A stretch of 64,000 nucleotides of DNA from Aquimarina sediminis (GCF_002895435.1 NZ_POYJ01000011.1:62001-126000), one strand, 5' to 3'. Shown: positions 45,835 through 55,431, counted from the stretch's first letter. Numbers and translations are program-made. The notes: generated from the letters alone by a model not told the origin.

Positions 45835-46928
45835 TTGGGATATGATATAAAGTGACCATCATTATTAATCAGATATAGCATAATCTCTATATTCGGGGCT
45901 ATTTCCTGACAATAATAATGGCATTGTTGTATTAGTTTTTGGTAAAATTTTTCTTGGTCGGTAAAAGTAAATATTTCTCGTAAACGCCCTGCCATGTTTA
46001 ATGCTAAAACTTTGTTAGCAATTTCCTTAGAATAACCCGCAGATATTGCCAGTTGATATATAAAATCTTTATCCCAGGTTGTTTTTCCGCTGTGGGTATT
46101 GGTGTTTCCTTGTGCCAGTTTTGCCGCTTTACCTAGCATAATTCCCATAGACACTTTGGAAATCTGGGGGGATTGATTAATTTTCTCAAAAGTTTCCTGT
46201 ATCCAATTTCCGTAATGTATACATGAAGTTTCTGAAACATGAGGGAATATAGATTTTAGCATTTTTTCGCTACGTGCGCCTGAGTTTATTAATAACTCTG
46301 TATTACCATTGGCAATTGCCACATCGATTCCTTGTCGTATACTAGCGATATAGGAAGCTGCAGAAAATGGGGTTACAATACCTGTTGTTCCTAATATAGA
46401 AATACCATATAGTATTCCTAAACGACTATTTAATGTTCTTTTAGCCAGTTTTTCACCATCTTTTACCGAAACAGTTATGGTAACTCCCTTTTTTTCTAGT
46501 CCATAATCCGAAAGTATTTTTTTACAAACAATTCGCATCATATCACGTGGAACAGGATTAATAGCTGGTTCACCCACAGGAATCTCTAAACCTGGTAAAG
46601 TTATTAACCCTACACCTTCACCTCTTTTAAAAACAACATCTCCTATATCATTAAGAGATACTGATACGGTAATCTCTGCCTTATGAGTAACATCAGGATC
46701 ATCACCTGCATCTTTTATAGTAGTATAGGAGCATTCTTTTGAATTTAACGTATTTATTGTAACCTGAAAAGTAACAAGTTCTCCAATGGGTAACTGGATC
46801 TGTACTTCTGTAATCCTTTGTTGGGTGATCAAACTCCGCAAAGCCGCTTTGGTACAAGCAGTAGCACAAGCGCCTGTTGTATATCCTCTTCGTAATGGCT
46901 TATCTGGTATGTCTTGTAATTCTCCCAA
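45831..46928 (-). CDS. cbiD: Cobalt-precorrin-5B C1-methyltransferase
   Basis: CbiD methylates C1 of cobalt-precorrin-5B in the oxygen-independent branch of B12 synthesis. The 365-aa protein has the hallmark LRRGYTTGACATACTKAAL at residues about 13-31, KDAGDDPDVTH, GEGVGLITLPGLEIPVGEPA-like block and the SRLGILYGISILGTTGIV stretch. It is followed by the metal transporter with a 4-bp overlap. There is a 245-bp gap to cobK upstream, so it may have its own promoter. Confidence 0.95.
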   Translation of the reverse strand: MGELQDIPDKPLRRGYTTGACATACTKAALRSLITQQRITEVQIQLPIGELVTFQVTINTLNSKECSYTTIKDAGDDPDVTHKAEITVSVSLNDIGDVVFKRGEGVGLITLPGLEIPVGEPAINPVPRDMMRIVCKKILSDYGLEKKGVTITVSVKDGEKLAKRTLNSRLGILYGISILGTTGIVTPFSAASYIASIRQGIDVAIANGNTELLINSGARSEKMLKSIFPHVSETSCIHYGNWIQETFEKINQSPQISKVSMGIMLGKAAKLAQGNTNTHSGKTTWDKDFIYQLAISAGYSKEIANKVLALNMAGRLREIFTFTDQEKFYQKLIQQCHYYCQEIAPNIEIMLYLINNDGHFISYPK

Positions 46929-47173
46929 AAGATTCTAGTTACTGGCTTGATTGAATTTGTTTTATGGTTCGAAGCTGGAGGTTGTAGGTCAATTTGGTGA
47001 CTAAATCAACTTTCTTAAATTTCACCTTTCCTATCTCTCTCTCTGGTTCATTTTTTATGTATTTTTTATACTGTTACTCTTTACAATTAGTTAGCCCTCA
47101 AAATTCTAATATCCTTGATAATATCAGGCTTCAATCTTTGGTCTTCATACACCCGACCTTCGACTCCTCCTTT
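46929..47173. other. Spacer between cobK and cbiD with GGAGGT/GAAGCT-type motifs
   Basis: No gene is apparent. At 46972-46994 the motifs GGTTCGAAGCTGGAGGTTGT recall the heptad-like repeats that flank cobN at 28196-28222 and 28632-28668. The remainder is AT-rich and probably carries a promoter for cbiD. Confidence 0.45.
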
Positions 47174-47905
47174 TCAAGAAATCATTTTTATTAATTCTTC
47201 TTTTGTCGTGACACAAAGATACCGATTAGATATTTTAGGTTTTTTGAGGATTACTATAGGGATATTAACTTCTATTGCAGCTTCAATTTTTTCTTCTAAT
47301 TTGCCATTACTACCACTTTCTTTGGTAAAAACAACATCTGGTGATAATTTACGAAACAAGATCACTTCTTCATTCTTAGATTGCGGATATCCAAATATTA
47401 AATTGTTTTTGGGAAAACCCGCTTCTTTAGCAACAACTCTAGAAGTATCACGATCCAAAATACGAAACCAAGTATGATTACTTTTCCAATATGATTGTAA
47501 CTTTGCTATAGTCTGAACACCTGACAATGCTAACAGAGATGTATATCTATTTTTATCAAAACGGACCATCGCTTCTTCAAAACTATCTACATAAGATATC
47601 AAAGAATGAACTATTCTCTCAGGGAATTTTCTTTGAAATCGTATCAACGGTACTTTTATAGAGGTGTTGGCAATAGTTTGATGTAATTGTATTGCAAATG
47701 GATGTGAAGCATTAATAATACATGTTACTTTATTGGTTACGCAAAAAGTTTCGAGCAAGGGAATTGTCATTTCACCGTATATTGGGGTCCCTTTTCCTTC
47801 GTATATTACTTTTGTTTTTGTGGAATAGTAATATGGATATTCTAATTCATCCAATATTTTGGCGACCTGTTTACCTTCTGTAGTCCCTCCAAAAACAAGT
47901 ATCAT
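47174..47905 (-). CDS. cobK: Precorrin-6A/cobalt-precorrin-6A reductase
   Basis: A 243-residue Rossmann enzyme: MILVFGGTTEGKQVAKILDE at the N-terminus is diagnostic of CobK/CbiJ, followed by INASHPFAIQLHQTIA and VLLSLSGVQT-like LLALSGVQTIAKL. It uses NADPH to reduce the macrocycle of (cobalt-)precorrin-6A. The start codon overlaps the stop of the upstream cbiG-cbiF fusion by 4 bp. CbiJ is the name for the cobalt-containing pathway. Confidence 0.93.
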   Translation of the reverse strand: MILVFGGTTEGKQVAKILDELEYPYYYSTKTKVIYEGKGTPIYGEMTIPLLETFCVTNKVTCIINASHPFAIQLHQTIANTSIKVPLIRFQRKFPERIVHSLISYVDSFEEAMVRFDKNRYTSLLALSGVQTIAKLQSYWKSNHTWFRILDRDTSRVVAKEAGFPKNNLIFGYPQSKNEEVILFRKLSPDVVFTKESGSNGKLEEKIEAAIEVNIPIVILKKPKISNRYLCVTTKEELIKMIS

Positions 47906-49758
47906 ATGCTTGAGGTTGTTTTCTCTTTTTTTCTAAAAATATGATGCCATTTATCGTCGTATAACCATGATCTGTTTTTACGCGCTCCTACAGCTTCTCC
48001 TACTACAATAAGTACAGTACGGGTTAATTTATTCTTTTTGATAATGGTCGTTAGTTCTACAAGTGTACCCGTCCAAACTTCTTCATCTTCCCAGCTAACG
48101 CGATATAGTATTGCCAACGGGGTATCTTCTGGGTAATGTTCTAACAGTTGTGCTTGTATCTTTTTGGCAATACCAACACTCAAGAAGATACACATGGTAG
48201 CTCTTAATTTTGCCATATCAGCAATTTTTTCGTGCTCTGGCATTGGTGTATTCCCTTCTCCTCGAGTAAGAATTATAGTTTGCGCTACTTCGGGAATCGT
48301 AAATTCTGATTTAAGGTATGCCGCTGCTGCCTGAAAAGAAGAAATCCCGGGAACGATATAATAGTCATAGCCCTTTTCGTCAAAAATGGTCATCTGCTCT
48401 TGTATCGCTCCGTAAATAGAAGGGTCTCCAGAATGTAATCGTACTATAGATTTTCCTTGTTCATAATACTGATCCATAATGGATATCTGTTCTTCTAGAG
48501 TCATAGAGGCAGAATTACGTACTAGTGCTCCTTCTTTTGCCATATGTGTTAAGGCTTCAGGCACCAGACTACCAGCATATAAGATACAATCCGCATTTTC
48601 TAAAATGTATTGCCCTTTTATGGTTAACAGTTCCGGATCGCCAGAACCTGCTCCCACTATTGCGATACTTGCTTTTCGTTCATACCCTTTCAACAAACTT
48701 AATGAATAAGTAAACTTTTTGCCAGATGATGTAATTACTTTGGTTTTTTCTACAAGCCATTCTTCCTGACCAGAAATTAAAGCCGCAGCAGCTTCTGAAA
48801 CACCATAAACCCCTACTTTTTTCTTTACCACCTCTGATGGATTTGCTACGGTAATTGTGTTTAACTCCTCTCCTGTATAGGTAATAAAAGGAATATCATA
48901 ATTCTCTGCAAAATCCAAGTAGGCTTGTTCTTCATTTTTGATCGTTGCCGATCCAATACCACAGATACTTTCTATGGCTATATTCTGCTTCTTTAATTCT
49001 TGTTCCAGTCCTTTTATCAATAATGATGGTTCTATGTCTTTGGCACAACCACTACCCAATGCAATGCAAGGTGGGTAAAATGAAAGCACAGGTGTTTCGG
49101 ATATCATTACCTCATAGCCAACATATATGATTAGCTCATACTTATGATGATCAAAAGCCTCATTTTCATAATAAACATCCACAAAATCAGGATGTGTTTT
49201 TTCTAGATACTGAGTTCCTTTGTCCTTAACTTTTAGTAATACTGCTGTGGGTTTTCGATTTACAAATAGCGATATGACACTATTTATAGAGACTGAACTT
49301 TTCATTTTCCAACCGTACTGCTCTGCCAAAGTATCCAATGACCAGATATCTTGCAAGTCACTTGAAGTGGATAGTATAGGTTGGGCATTAAGTATTCTAC
49401 CAATCTGAGAAGTAAGTGTGTTTGCTTTACCAATATGTCCGCTAAGAACTGCTTGCACAAATTTTCCCTGATCATCCACATTTATTACTGCGGGGTCAGT
49501 CGTTTTATCTTTAATGTAGGCTGCAATACTGCGAACACAAATTCCTAAAGCACCCACAAAAATCCAGGCGTCATAATTGTGAAAAGAGTTTTCCATTAAT
49601 TCTGATACAGAATTAATCTGTTTAACATCCTTACTTGCTTCTATAGATCTGGTAGTAAAAAGCTTAGATCTATAAAATTCTTTTTGCAAAATTTTGGCTA
49701 TTGATACTCCTTGATCCGTAAAACAAAGTATGGCAACTTTAGTAGTTTGTTCTGACAT
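47902..49758 (-). CDS. cbiGF: Fusion of CbiG (cobalt-precorrin-5A hydrolase) and CbiF/CobM (C11-methyltransferase)
   Basis: A 618-residue bifunctional enzyme. Residues about 1-345 are CbiG: VAILCFTDQGVSIAKILQ, WIFVGALGICVRSIAAYI, VLSGHIGKANTL, IALGSGCAKDIEPSLL and CGIGSATIKNEE. Residues about 358-600 are the SAM-dependent CbiF/CobM: IAIVGAGSGDPELLTIKG, LHSGDPSIYGAIQEQM, VPGISSFQAAAA and LTRGEGNTPMPE. The two act on adjacent steps: C11 methylation of cobalt-precorrin-4 and opening of the delta-lactone with loss of acetaldehyde. CbiG is specific to the oxygen-independent route. Confidence 0.95.
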   Translation of the reverse strand: MSEQTTKVAILCFTDQGVSIAKILQKEFYRSKLFTTRSIEASKDVKQINSVSELMENSFHNYDAWIFVGALGICVRSIAAYIKDKTTDPAVINVDDQGKFVQAVLSGHIGKANTLTSQIGRILNAQPILSTSSDLQDIWSLDTLAEQYGWKMKSSVSINSVISLFVNRKPTAVLLKVKDKGTQYLEKTHPDFVDVYYENEAFDHHKYELIIYVGYEVMISETPVLSFYPPCIALGSGCAKDIEPSLLIKGLEQELKKQNIAIESICGIGSATIKNEEQAYLDFAENYDIPFITYTGEELNTITVANPSEVVKKKVGVYGVSEAAAALISGQEEWLVEKTKVITSSGKKFTYSLSLLKGYERKASIAIVGAGSGDPELLTIKGQYILENADCILYAGSLVPEALTHMAKEGALVRNSASMTLEEQISIMDQYYEQGKSIVRLHSGDPSIYGAIQEQMTIFDEKGYDYYIVPGISSFQAAAAYLKSEFTIPEVAQTIILTRGEGNTPMPEHEKIADMAKLRATMCIFLSVGIAKKIQAQLLEHYPEDTPLAILYRVSWEDEEVWTGTLVELTTIIKKNKLTRTVLIVVGEAVGARKNRSWLYDDKWHHIFRKKEKTTSSI

Positions 49759-49858
49759 ATATACTTTTTGATAAAAGCTATTAAATTCTCCTATGAGACA
49801 AAGATATTAGGTTACCGACATCTTAAAAAATGTTTATGGAGATAATTGGCACCAAACA

Positions 49859-50872
49859 TCAAGCAAAAAACCAAAAGTCGGCAACTGCTTTTTTACCCCA
49901 GGAAAGAAGAATCTCTTCTATTTCTTTTTTCCCATCTGGAGATGCTACAACAATAATGATTTGAGCATTTTCTATTGTTCTAACATCATTGTAATGTTCT
50001 AATCGTACATCGTAAATATCTTTTCCTATTTTTCTTTCATTATCGCATACCCAATGAAACTTATCATCATATGACTGCAAGAGTTTAGCCATATCTTTTC
50101 CATTTCTTCCAGCCCCCCATAAAACCAATGGTCGTGTTTTGTCTCTATCTAACTCATAAAAAAAACGCATTTTAAGATCAAAATAACGATTGTCTTTATA
50201 TTCTGCCCATGTACGAGAAATTCTATTGGATCTATCTCTCCAGTGATGTAAGATTTTGTCTATCCCAACCACAGTTAATCCTAATCTATAAAATCTAAAA
50301 CACAGATCATAATCCTCTGGATAAATGATAGGATCAAAAGCTCCGGCAGCATCAAAATCATCTTTATGTAGTAACCAGCAATGAGAAGGGATAACACATT
50401 CTCTATAGATCTCTTGATAATGAGTGCTTGTTCTTGCCACCTCATTTAACCATTTTTCATACTTTATAAAACCATCACCCACAACACCCTGATCCACAAA
50501 ATGCTCGGTTCCTCCAGCTATCACTGTTCCTTTTCCATATTTACTCCATTCATCGACAAGTACCTGAATTTTATACTCGGGCATCTTATCATCAGAATCC
50601 ATTCTATTAATCAGCGTTCCCCTGGTTTCTGCATAACCAACCTGTAATGTTGGAATCAACTTAGGTCGATCACTATTAAAAAACCGAACTCTGGAATCTT
50701 TTTTGGCATATTCCTGTAAAATTTTTGGGCTATCGTCTGATGAGTGATCATTTACAGCAATAAGCTCCCAATTTTTATATGTCTGAGCCAATATAGAATC
50801 CAAACAATCCCGTAAATATGGGGCAGTATCCTTAACTGCCATTATAATGGTTACTAGTGGTTGTTTTGTCAT
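49859..50872 (-). CDS. GT2 family glycosyltransferase with C-terminal Rossmann-like domain
   Basis: I use the ATG at 50872, which overlaps the epimerase stop as ATGA; an ATG at 50893 would add seven residues. The GT-A domain (about 1-240) has VTIIMAVKDTAPYLRDCLDS, AVNDHSSDDSPKIL, NRMDSDDKMPEYK as the metal site and IYPEDYDLCFRFYRLG. From about residue 245 a second alpha/beta domain begins PLVLWGAGRNGKDMAKLL, a nucleotide-binding-like loop. It forms a pair with the upstream epimerase, inserted among cob genes. Acceptor and sugar are unknown; no membrane helix is visible. Confidence 0.86.
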   Translation of the reverse strand: MTKQPLVTIIMAVKDTAPYLRDCLDSILAQTYKNWELIAVNDHSSDDSPKILQEYAKKDSRVRFFNSDRPKLIPTLQVGYAETRGTLINRMDSDDKMPEYKIQVLVDEWSKYGKGTVIAGGTEHFVDQGVVGDGFIKYEKWLNEVARTSTHYQEIYRECVIPSHCWLLHKDDFDAAGAFDPIIYPEDYDLCFRFYRLGLTVVGIDKILHHWRDRSNRISRTWAEYKDNRYFDLKMRFFYELDRDKTRPLVLWGAGRNGKDMAKLLQSYDDKFHWVCDNERKIGKDIYDVRLEHYNDVRTIENAQIIIVVASPDGKKEIEEILLSWGKKAVADFWFFA

Positions 50873-51876
50873 TGTCCTGATTTTTTTTTCCAAGAGGCGG
50901 GTAGTTTCTTAGTTATTTCAATATTCTGAAATTCTTTGCTAGACCGTGATCCGTATGCTTTTACCCATGCTGCCATTTCTAAAAGTCCTGTTTCTAAATC
51001 AGTAAGAGTTTTTGGCTTAAAAACAGCATTAAAACTTGAATGATCGGCATAGGCATGTATCACTTCTTCTCGTTTTTCTAATTGTTTGATATTTAGATTC
51101 GACTGCATTGCTTTGCACACAGCTATTGCTAATTCTTTTACAGAATATACGGTATCACTTCCTACATTAAAAACTTTATTATATGCTTCGCGTACATTTA
51201 CGGCATTGGCAATGTAAGGTGCAACATCATCGATATGAGTAAAGGCTCTTGTCTGTTCTCCGTCTCCAAAAATAGTCAAAGGTTTATCTTCCAGAATCTG
51301 ATTCATAAATATCCCTACCACATTACGATACTTATCTCCAATATTTTGATGAATACCATATACATTATGAGGTCTGAAAACAATATAATCCATACCAAAC
51401 ATTTTGTTGGCGTTTATCAGATCAAGCTCTACAGCGTATTTTGCTATTCCGTATGGATCTTCTGGTTGTGGATACTGTGTTTCTACCAAGGGTAAGCTAT
51501 TTGTCCCATAAACGGCTATAGAAGATGTAAACACAAAACATTTGATTCCATATGTAACAGATGCATTGATAAGATTAACACTACCAATCAGGTTATTCTG
51601 ATAATTAAAATTGCGGATAAAATGGCTTAGTCCTTCTGCGGCATATGCTGCCAAATGGTATACATAGTTAAATTTATGTTCTTCAAATAGTGTATTGATC
51701 AGATCAACATCAAGAATCGAACCTTCACAAAATATTGCTGCATCATTTACATTTTCTTGTACTCCTCCAGAAAGATCGTCCAAGACTACAACTTTGTGGT
51801 TTTGTTTTAGTAAATGGTTCACTACATGCGAACCTATAAAGCCTGCTCCTCCAGTGACAAGTGAAGTTATTTCCAT
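50869..51876 (-). CDS. NAD-dependent epimerase/dehydratase (UDP-glucose 4-epimerase-like)
   Basis: A 335-residue extended SDR. SLVTGGAGFIGSHVVNHLL is the NAD-binding loop, VVLDDLSGG the Asp that selects NAD, FTSSIAVYGT and DPYGIAKYAVELDL give the Ser-Tyr-x-x-x-Lys catalytic triad, and NVGSDTVYSVKELA the C-terminal sugar region. It interconverts nucleotide sugars and shares a coupled start/stop with the following glycosyltransferase. Both sit between cobL and the cbiG-cbiF gene without an evident biochemical reason. Confidence 0.9.
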   Translation of the reverse strand: MEITSLVTGGAGFIGSHVVNHLLKQNHKVVVLDDLSGGVQENVNDAAIFCEGSILDVDLINTLFEEHKFNYVYHLAAYAAEGLSHFIRNFNYQNNLIGSVNLINASVTYGIKCFVFTSSIAVYGTNSLPLVETQYPQPEDPYGIAKYAVELDLINANKMFGMDYIVFRPHNVYGIHQNIGDKYRNVVGIFMNQILEDKPLTIFGDGEQTRAFTHIDDVAPYIANAVNVREAYNKVFNVGSDTVYSVKELAIAVCKAMQSNLNIKQLEKREEVIHAYADHSSFNAVFKPKTLTDLETGLLEMAAWVKAYGSRSSKEFQNIEITKKLPASWKKKSGQ

Positions 51877-51934
51877 ACGGCAAACCTACATAAATTGATC
51901 CTATATTAGAAAAATATCCTTCAAAATGAATTTT

Positions 51935-53119
51935 CTATTTACGAATTGCTTTGAGCAATGTAATTGGATTGTGCGCATCAAGGGTTACAATATACTCTTC
52001 TGTAATCGTGTATCCTATTTTGGCACATCCTTCTTTAAACGTTTGTATAGAACTCTCTTTAACAGCATTGATCACTATACTTGTGTGCGGTTGTAATACA
52101 GGAACCATTTTTACAAACAACTCTTCTAATCTACCGCCATGCCCTCCTATAAAAATGGTATCAGGCTTGGAATATTCTTCTAAGTTCTGATCAAAAAAAT
52201 CTCCCATAACTGTTTGAATACCCGGAACTCCAAATCGTTTTTGATTTTCTACCATAATAGCCTCGCATTCTGGTCTCTTTTCAAAAGCTATTACTTCTAG
52301 ATCAGGATGCTTCAGTTTGGCCTCGATACTAATAGATCCTGTACAAAAACCTATATCCCATAACGTATTGGTATTAAGAATATCCAAAAAATGTAATGTT
52401 GTTAATCTAATAGGCATTTTGGTAATCATTTTGGGTCTGTTTGGTAATCCCAAAAAGTCTTTATCTTTTATTCCAAAATCTATATTTCTATGGTGCGTCT
52501 TTTTTAACAGAATACAATTCAAAGGATGAAACGTTTCTATAGCGGCTTCAGAAAGGGTTAATTTCTTTATTTTTTCTTTTTCTCCTTCCAAATCTTCACC
52601 CACAATCATTGTATAGTTATCATACCCGTAAGCCATCAACCTTTTTGCAATATGGGCAGGTGTTTTTTCTGTATCGGTAAGTACACCAATAAGTTCTTGT
52701 TGCTGTATTAAAATACTATCCAAAGCTTTCCAGCTCCTACCATGAACACTTACTGTTTGTAACTGATTACTATTTGTATTTGTTGCATTTGCCAACAATT
52801 GAATGGAACTAAAATAAGGTACCGTTATTATTTCAGCTTGTGGATATTTACTTTTTAATGTATTAGAAAACCCGTAAAACAGTGGATTTCCCGAAGCAAA
52901 AACGACAATGGTTTCTGTTACTCCTTCATAGGCTTCAAACACTTTGATCATAGGGGATTCTATTGCAATCCATTGGTATCCCTCAGGAAGTAGATCTTTT
53001 ACTAAGTTATGATGCCGCTTTCCTCCACTAAATATAGTTGTATTTAAAATACGCTCTTTCTGTACTTCAGTAAAAAGTGGTATCTTATTTCTGATTCCTA
53101 TAATGTAAAAGGTCATCAT
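51935..53119 (-). CDS. cobL: Precorrin-6Y C5,15-methyltransferase (decarboxylating), CbiE-CbiT fusion
   Basis: CobL methylates C5 and C15 and decarboxylates the C12 acetate. The 394-residue protein joins CbiE (about 1-200; FYIIGIRNKIPLFTEVQ, VVFASGNPLFYGFSNTL, VSVHGRSWKALD) to CbiT (about 225-394; LTTLHFLDILNTNTLWDIGF, CTGSISIEAKLKHPDLEVIAF, PDTIFIGGHGGRLEELF). Length and order match CobL of aerobic producers and the CbiET of others. It is separated from bluB upstream by a 215-bp repeat-containing spacer. Confidence 0.93.
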   Translation of the reverse strand: MMTFYIIGIRNKIPLFTEVQKERILNTTIFSGGKRHHNLVKDLLPEGYQWIAIESPMIKVFEAYEGVTETIVVFASGNPLFYGFSNTLKSKYPQAEIITVPYFSSIQLLANATNTNSNQLQTVSVHGRSWKALDSILIQQQELIGVLTDTEKTPAHIAKRLMAYGYDNYTMIVGEDLEGEKEKIKKLTLSEAAIETFHPLNCILLKKTHHRNIDFGIKDKDFLGLPNRPKMITKMPIRLTTLHFLDILNTNTLWDIGFCTGSISIEAKLKHPDLEVIAFEKRPECEAIMVENQKRFGVPGIQTVMGDFFDQNLEEYSKPDTIFIGGHGGRLEELFVKMVPVLQPHTSIVINAVKESSIQTFKEGCAKIGYTITEEYIVTLDAHNPITLLKAIRK

Positions 53120-53228
53120 AATTTTAGTATCATATTTTATAGTTCAGGAAATTACTTCATATCACTAGCTTCCGAAAGTTTGATTAAATCTAATTTTTAG
53201 TTTTCTATTCATTTTACTATTGTGAGAT

Positions 53229-53284
53229 TGAGCTTGTCGAAATCCGTTTGAAAATCATATGTTTAAAAAACTTCGACAAGCTCA
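53229..53284. repeat. Inverted pair of the TTCGACAAGCTCA element
   Basis: TGAGCTTGTCGAA at 53229-53241 is the exact reverse complement of TTCGACAAGCTCA at 53272-53284, with 30 bp between. The motif, followed by GTTTGACAT on one side, is familiar as a dispersed intergenic palindrome in Flavobacteriia genomes. The pair could form a 13-bp hairpin in the bluB-cobL spacer. Confidence 0.85.
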
Positions 53285-53333
53285 GTTTGACATCGAAACA
53301 ATAGAAAAGAAAAAATTTCACATGTTAATGACT

Positions 53334-53990
53334 TTATATATACCTTTCCTGAATAACGACTTCTTTTTGAAGTTTTTTACGATCCCATTTACGCAATTCA
53401 AGTTCGGGTTGGTTATAAAACATATCAGTATACCCAAAACACAAATATCCTACCAGCTGGTTTTCTTTTGGAGCTCGAAGTACTTTTTTTACTTTTTCGG
53501 GATCCAGAATACTTACCCACCCCATTCCTATGTTTAATGATCGTGCCATAAGCCACATATTTTGTATAGCACACACTACACTGTATTTTCCCATATTTGG
53601 CATACTGGTTTGCCCCAGAACCGGTCCTTCTTTGGGTTTATAGAATACTGCAATATTGAGAGGAGCTTCTAAAATACCTTCTAACTTAAGCTTGATATAC
53701 TCTTTTTGCTTTTGATCAGCAAATTGCAAGGCTGCTCGTTCTGTTTCTTCAGAAAAAGTTGCTTTAACGGCTTGTTTTGTTTTTTGATCTCGTATCAGAA
53801 CAAATTCCCAGGGTTGTGAAAATCCAACCGACGGAGCGACTAATGCGGATTTTATAATAGTATCTATTGCCTCTTCAGGGATTGGAGTGTCTAAAAAATG
53901 ATTTCCCCTAACATCTCTACGATGCATCATGATCTCCTCTAACAATTGTTGCTCCTGGCTAGTAAATGTACGTTGGGGTTGCTCTTTCAT
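53334..53990 (-). CDS. bluB: 5,6-dimethylbenzimidazole synthase
   Basis: BluB is a nitroreductase-like enzyme that uses O2 to break reduced FMN into dimethylbenzimidazole, the lower ligand of B12. The 218-residue protein has MHRRDVRGNHFLDTPIPEEA near the N-terminus, SALVAPSVGFSQPWEFVLIR for FMN binding, and GMGWVSILDPEKVKKVL with the BluB-type GWVSIL segment. It lies 6 bp after the cobJ-cbiC gene. The oxygen need of this enzyme implies that the organism makes B12 in air. Confidence 0.94.
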   Translation of the reverse strand: MKEQPQRTFTSQEQQLLEEIMMHRRDVRGNHFLDTPIPEEAIDTIIKSALVAPSVGFSQPWEFVLIRDQKTKQAVKATFSEETERAALQFADQKQKEYIKLKLEGILEAPLNIAVFYKPKEGPVLGQTSMPNMGKYSVVCAIQNMWLMARSLNIGMGWVSILDPEKVKKVLRAPKENQLVGYLCFGYTDMFYNQPELELRKWDRKKLQKEVVIQERYI

Positions 53991-53996
53991 ATATTC

Positions 53997-55352
53997 TTAC
54001 ATTTTAGCTTCGTCTAGAGTAAAAGCTGCATTAACAATAGCGGCGGCAAAATTACTTCCTCCTCTTTTTTCGGTAATTAATGCATATGGTATATGTTCAA
54101 TTGTTTTTAGCCTCTCTTTGGATTCTATTACATTAATAAATCCTACTGGTGCCCCGATAACCCCTGTTGGAGATAAGGTTCCTTCCTGAATCTGATCGGC
54201 TATTTCTATCAGAGCTGTGGGTGCGTTGCCGATAACAAATAGTGCTTGTGGATATTTTTTTGCAGCCAATTTTATTCCTGCCTGCGACCTTGTCAATCCT
54301 TCATCCTTTGCTAATTGCAATGTTTCTTTATCATTTAATAAACAAACTACTTCATTATTATATTGGGTAGTATATGCTTTTGTAATTCCTGCTGCTACCA
54401 TGGTGACATCGGTAACAATTGTTCCACCTTTTTTCAAATAATCATGCCACATAGTAATGGCATTCTGCGAAGCTTGTACATAATTAATATATTCAAAATC
54501 ACCAGAGGTATGTATGCATCGTATCGCTGCCCATAATGTATCTTTTGGCAATGTATTTTGTGGAATAGCATTTAGGATTTCTGCAAAACTGGCTTGTTGT
54601 ATTTCTACTCCTGTTTCTGGTTTTCTATTTAAATATCCTCTTGGAGTAATTAAATGATTTTTATATCTAAATGTCTGACTATTGCCTATTAGCACCACAC
54701 AAAACATATCTACATCATTCACATCCAGATCCCCTAAAGTGGTGATTTTAATATCTTCTTCTACTCTACCTAATTGCTTACATATGGCTACCGGTGTTGC
54801 CGCGGGTCTATATTGCAGGTAAATGTTTTTTAATGTCTGAAGTTGCCAATAGCGTTTTTTACTTCTGGGGTTATACAACCCCGTTACAAAATCTCCCATT
54901 GCAGCAGCATGAATACGTTTTTGAATGGTTGTCCATGGAGTCATCAAATCTGATAACGAGATACAACAAAAATCATGTCCTAATATCGCTCCTAACTTAC
55001 TTCCTGCGGTAATAAATGCAGAAATCCCTGGTACTGTTTCTACGGGGATATCCAGATGTTGTTCTGCAACTTTCTGGTATACTATAGATGCCATGGCATA
55101 TATACTGGCATCGCCAGAACCTATGACTACAACACGTTCTCCTTCTAAGGCGTGCTGTATTGCTATTTCTGCTCTTTTTTCTTCTTCACTAAGTTCTTTT
55201 CCTATACACAACGCATCAGAATGAACCAAATGTTGAATAAATTGAAAGTAATAATGATATCCAATTACTACGGTGGCTTCAGAAATTGCCTGAGTAGCCA
55301 TTGGGATGATATAATCTGAATGTCCTGGGCCTAACCCTACAACTTTGATCAT
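53997..55352 (-). CDS. cobJ-cbiC: Fusion of CobJ/CbiH (C17-methyltransferase) and CbiC/CobH (precorrin-8X methylmutase)
   Basis: A 451-residue bifunctional protein. Residues about 1-240 are the SAM methyltransferase that methylates C17 and contracts the ring: IKVVGLGPGHSDYIIPMA, VVIGSGDASIYAMASI, VPGISAFITAGSKLGAILGHD and GLYNPRSKKR. Residues about 255-451 are the methylmutase that shifts the C11 methyl to C12: AAIRCIHTSGDFEY with the catalytic His, GTIVTDVTMVAAGI, FVIGNAPTALIEIAD and VIGAPVGFINV. The two reactions are not adjacent in the pathway. No CobG/CbiH60-type Fe-S extension is present. Confidence 0.94.
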   Translation of the reverse strand: MIKVVGLGPGHSDYIIPMATQAISEATVVIGYHYYFQFIQHLVHSDALCIGKELSEEEKRAEIAIQHALEGERVVVIGSGDASIYAMASIVYQKVAEQHLDIPVETVPGISAFITAGSKLGAILGHDFCCISLSDLMTPWTTIQKRIHAAAMGDFVTGLYNPRSKKRYWQLQTLKNIYLQYRPAATPVAICKQLGRVEEDIKITTLGDLDVNDVDMFCVVLIGNSQTFRYKNHLITPRGYLNRKPETGVEIQQASFAEILNAIPQNTLPKDTLWAAIRCIHTSGDFEYINYVQASQNAITMWHDYLKKGGTIVTDVTMVAAGITKAYTTQYNNEVVCLLNDKETLQLAKDEGLTRSQAGIKLAAKKYPQALFVIGNAPTALIEIADQIQEGTLSPTGVIGAPVGFINVIESKERLKTIEHIPYALITEKRGGSNFAAAIVNAAFTLDEAKM

Positions 55353-55431
55353 TTGATCTTTTTATTTTATTGTTTGATATGATCTACGCAATTTTTTATA
55401 CTACATAGCATAGTGATTATCGCTTCTTTAC

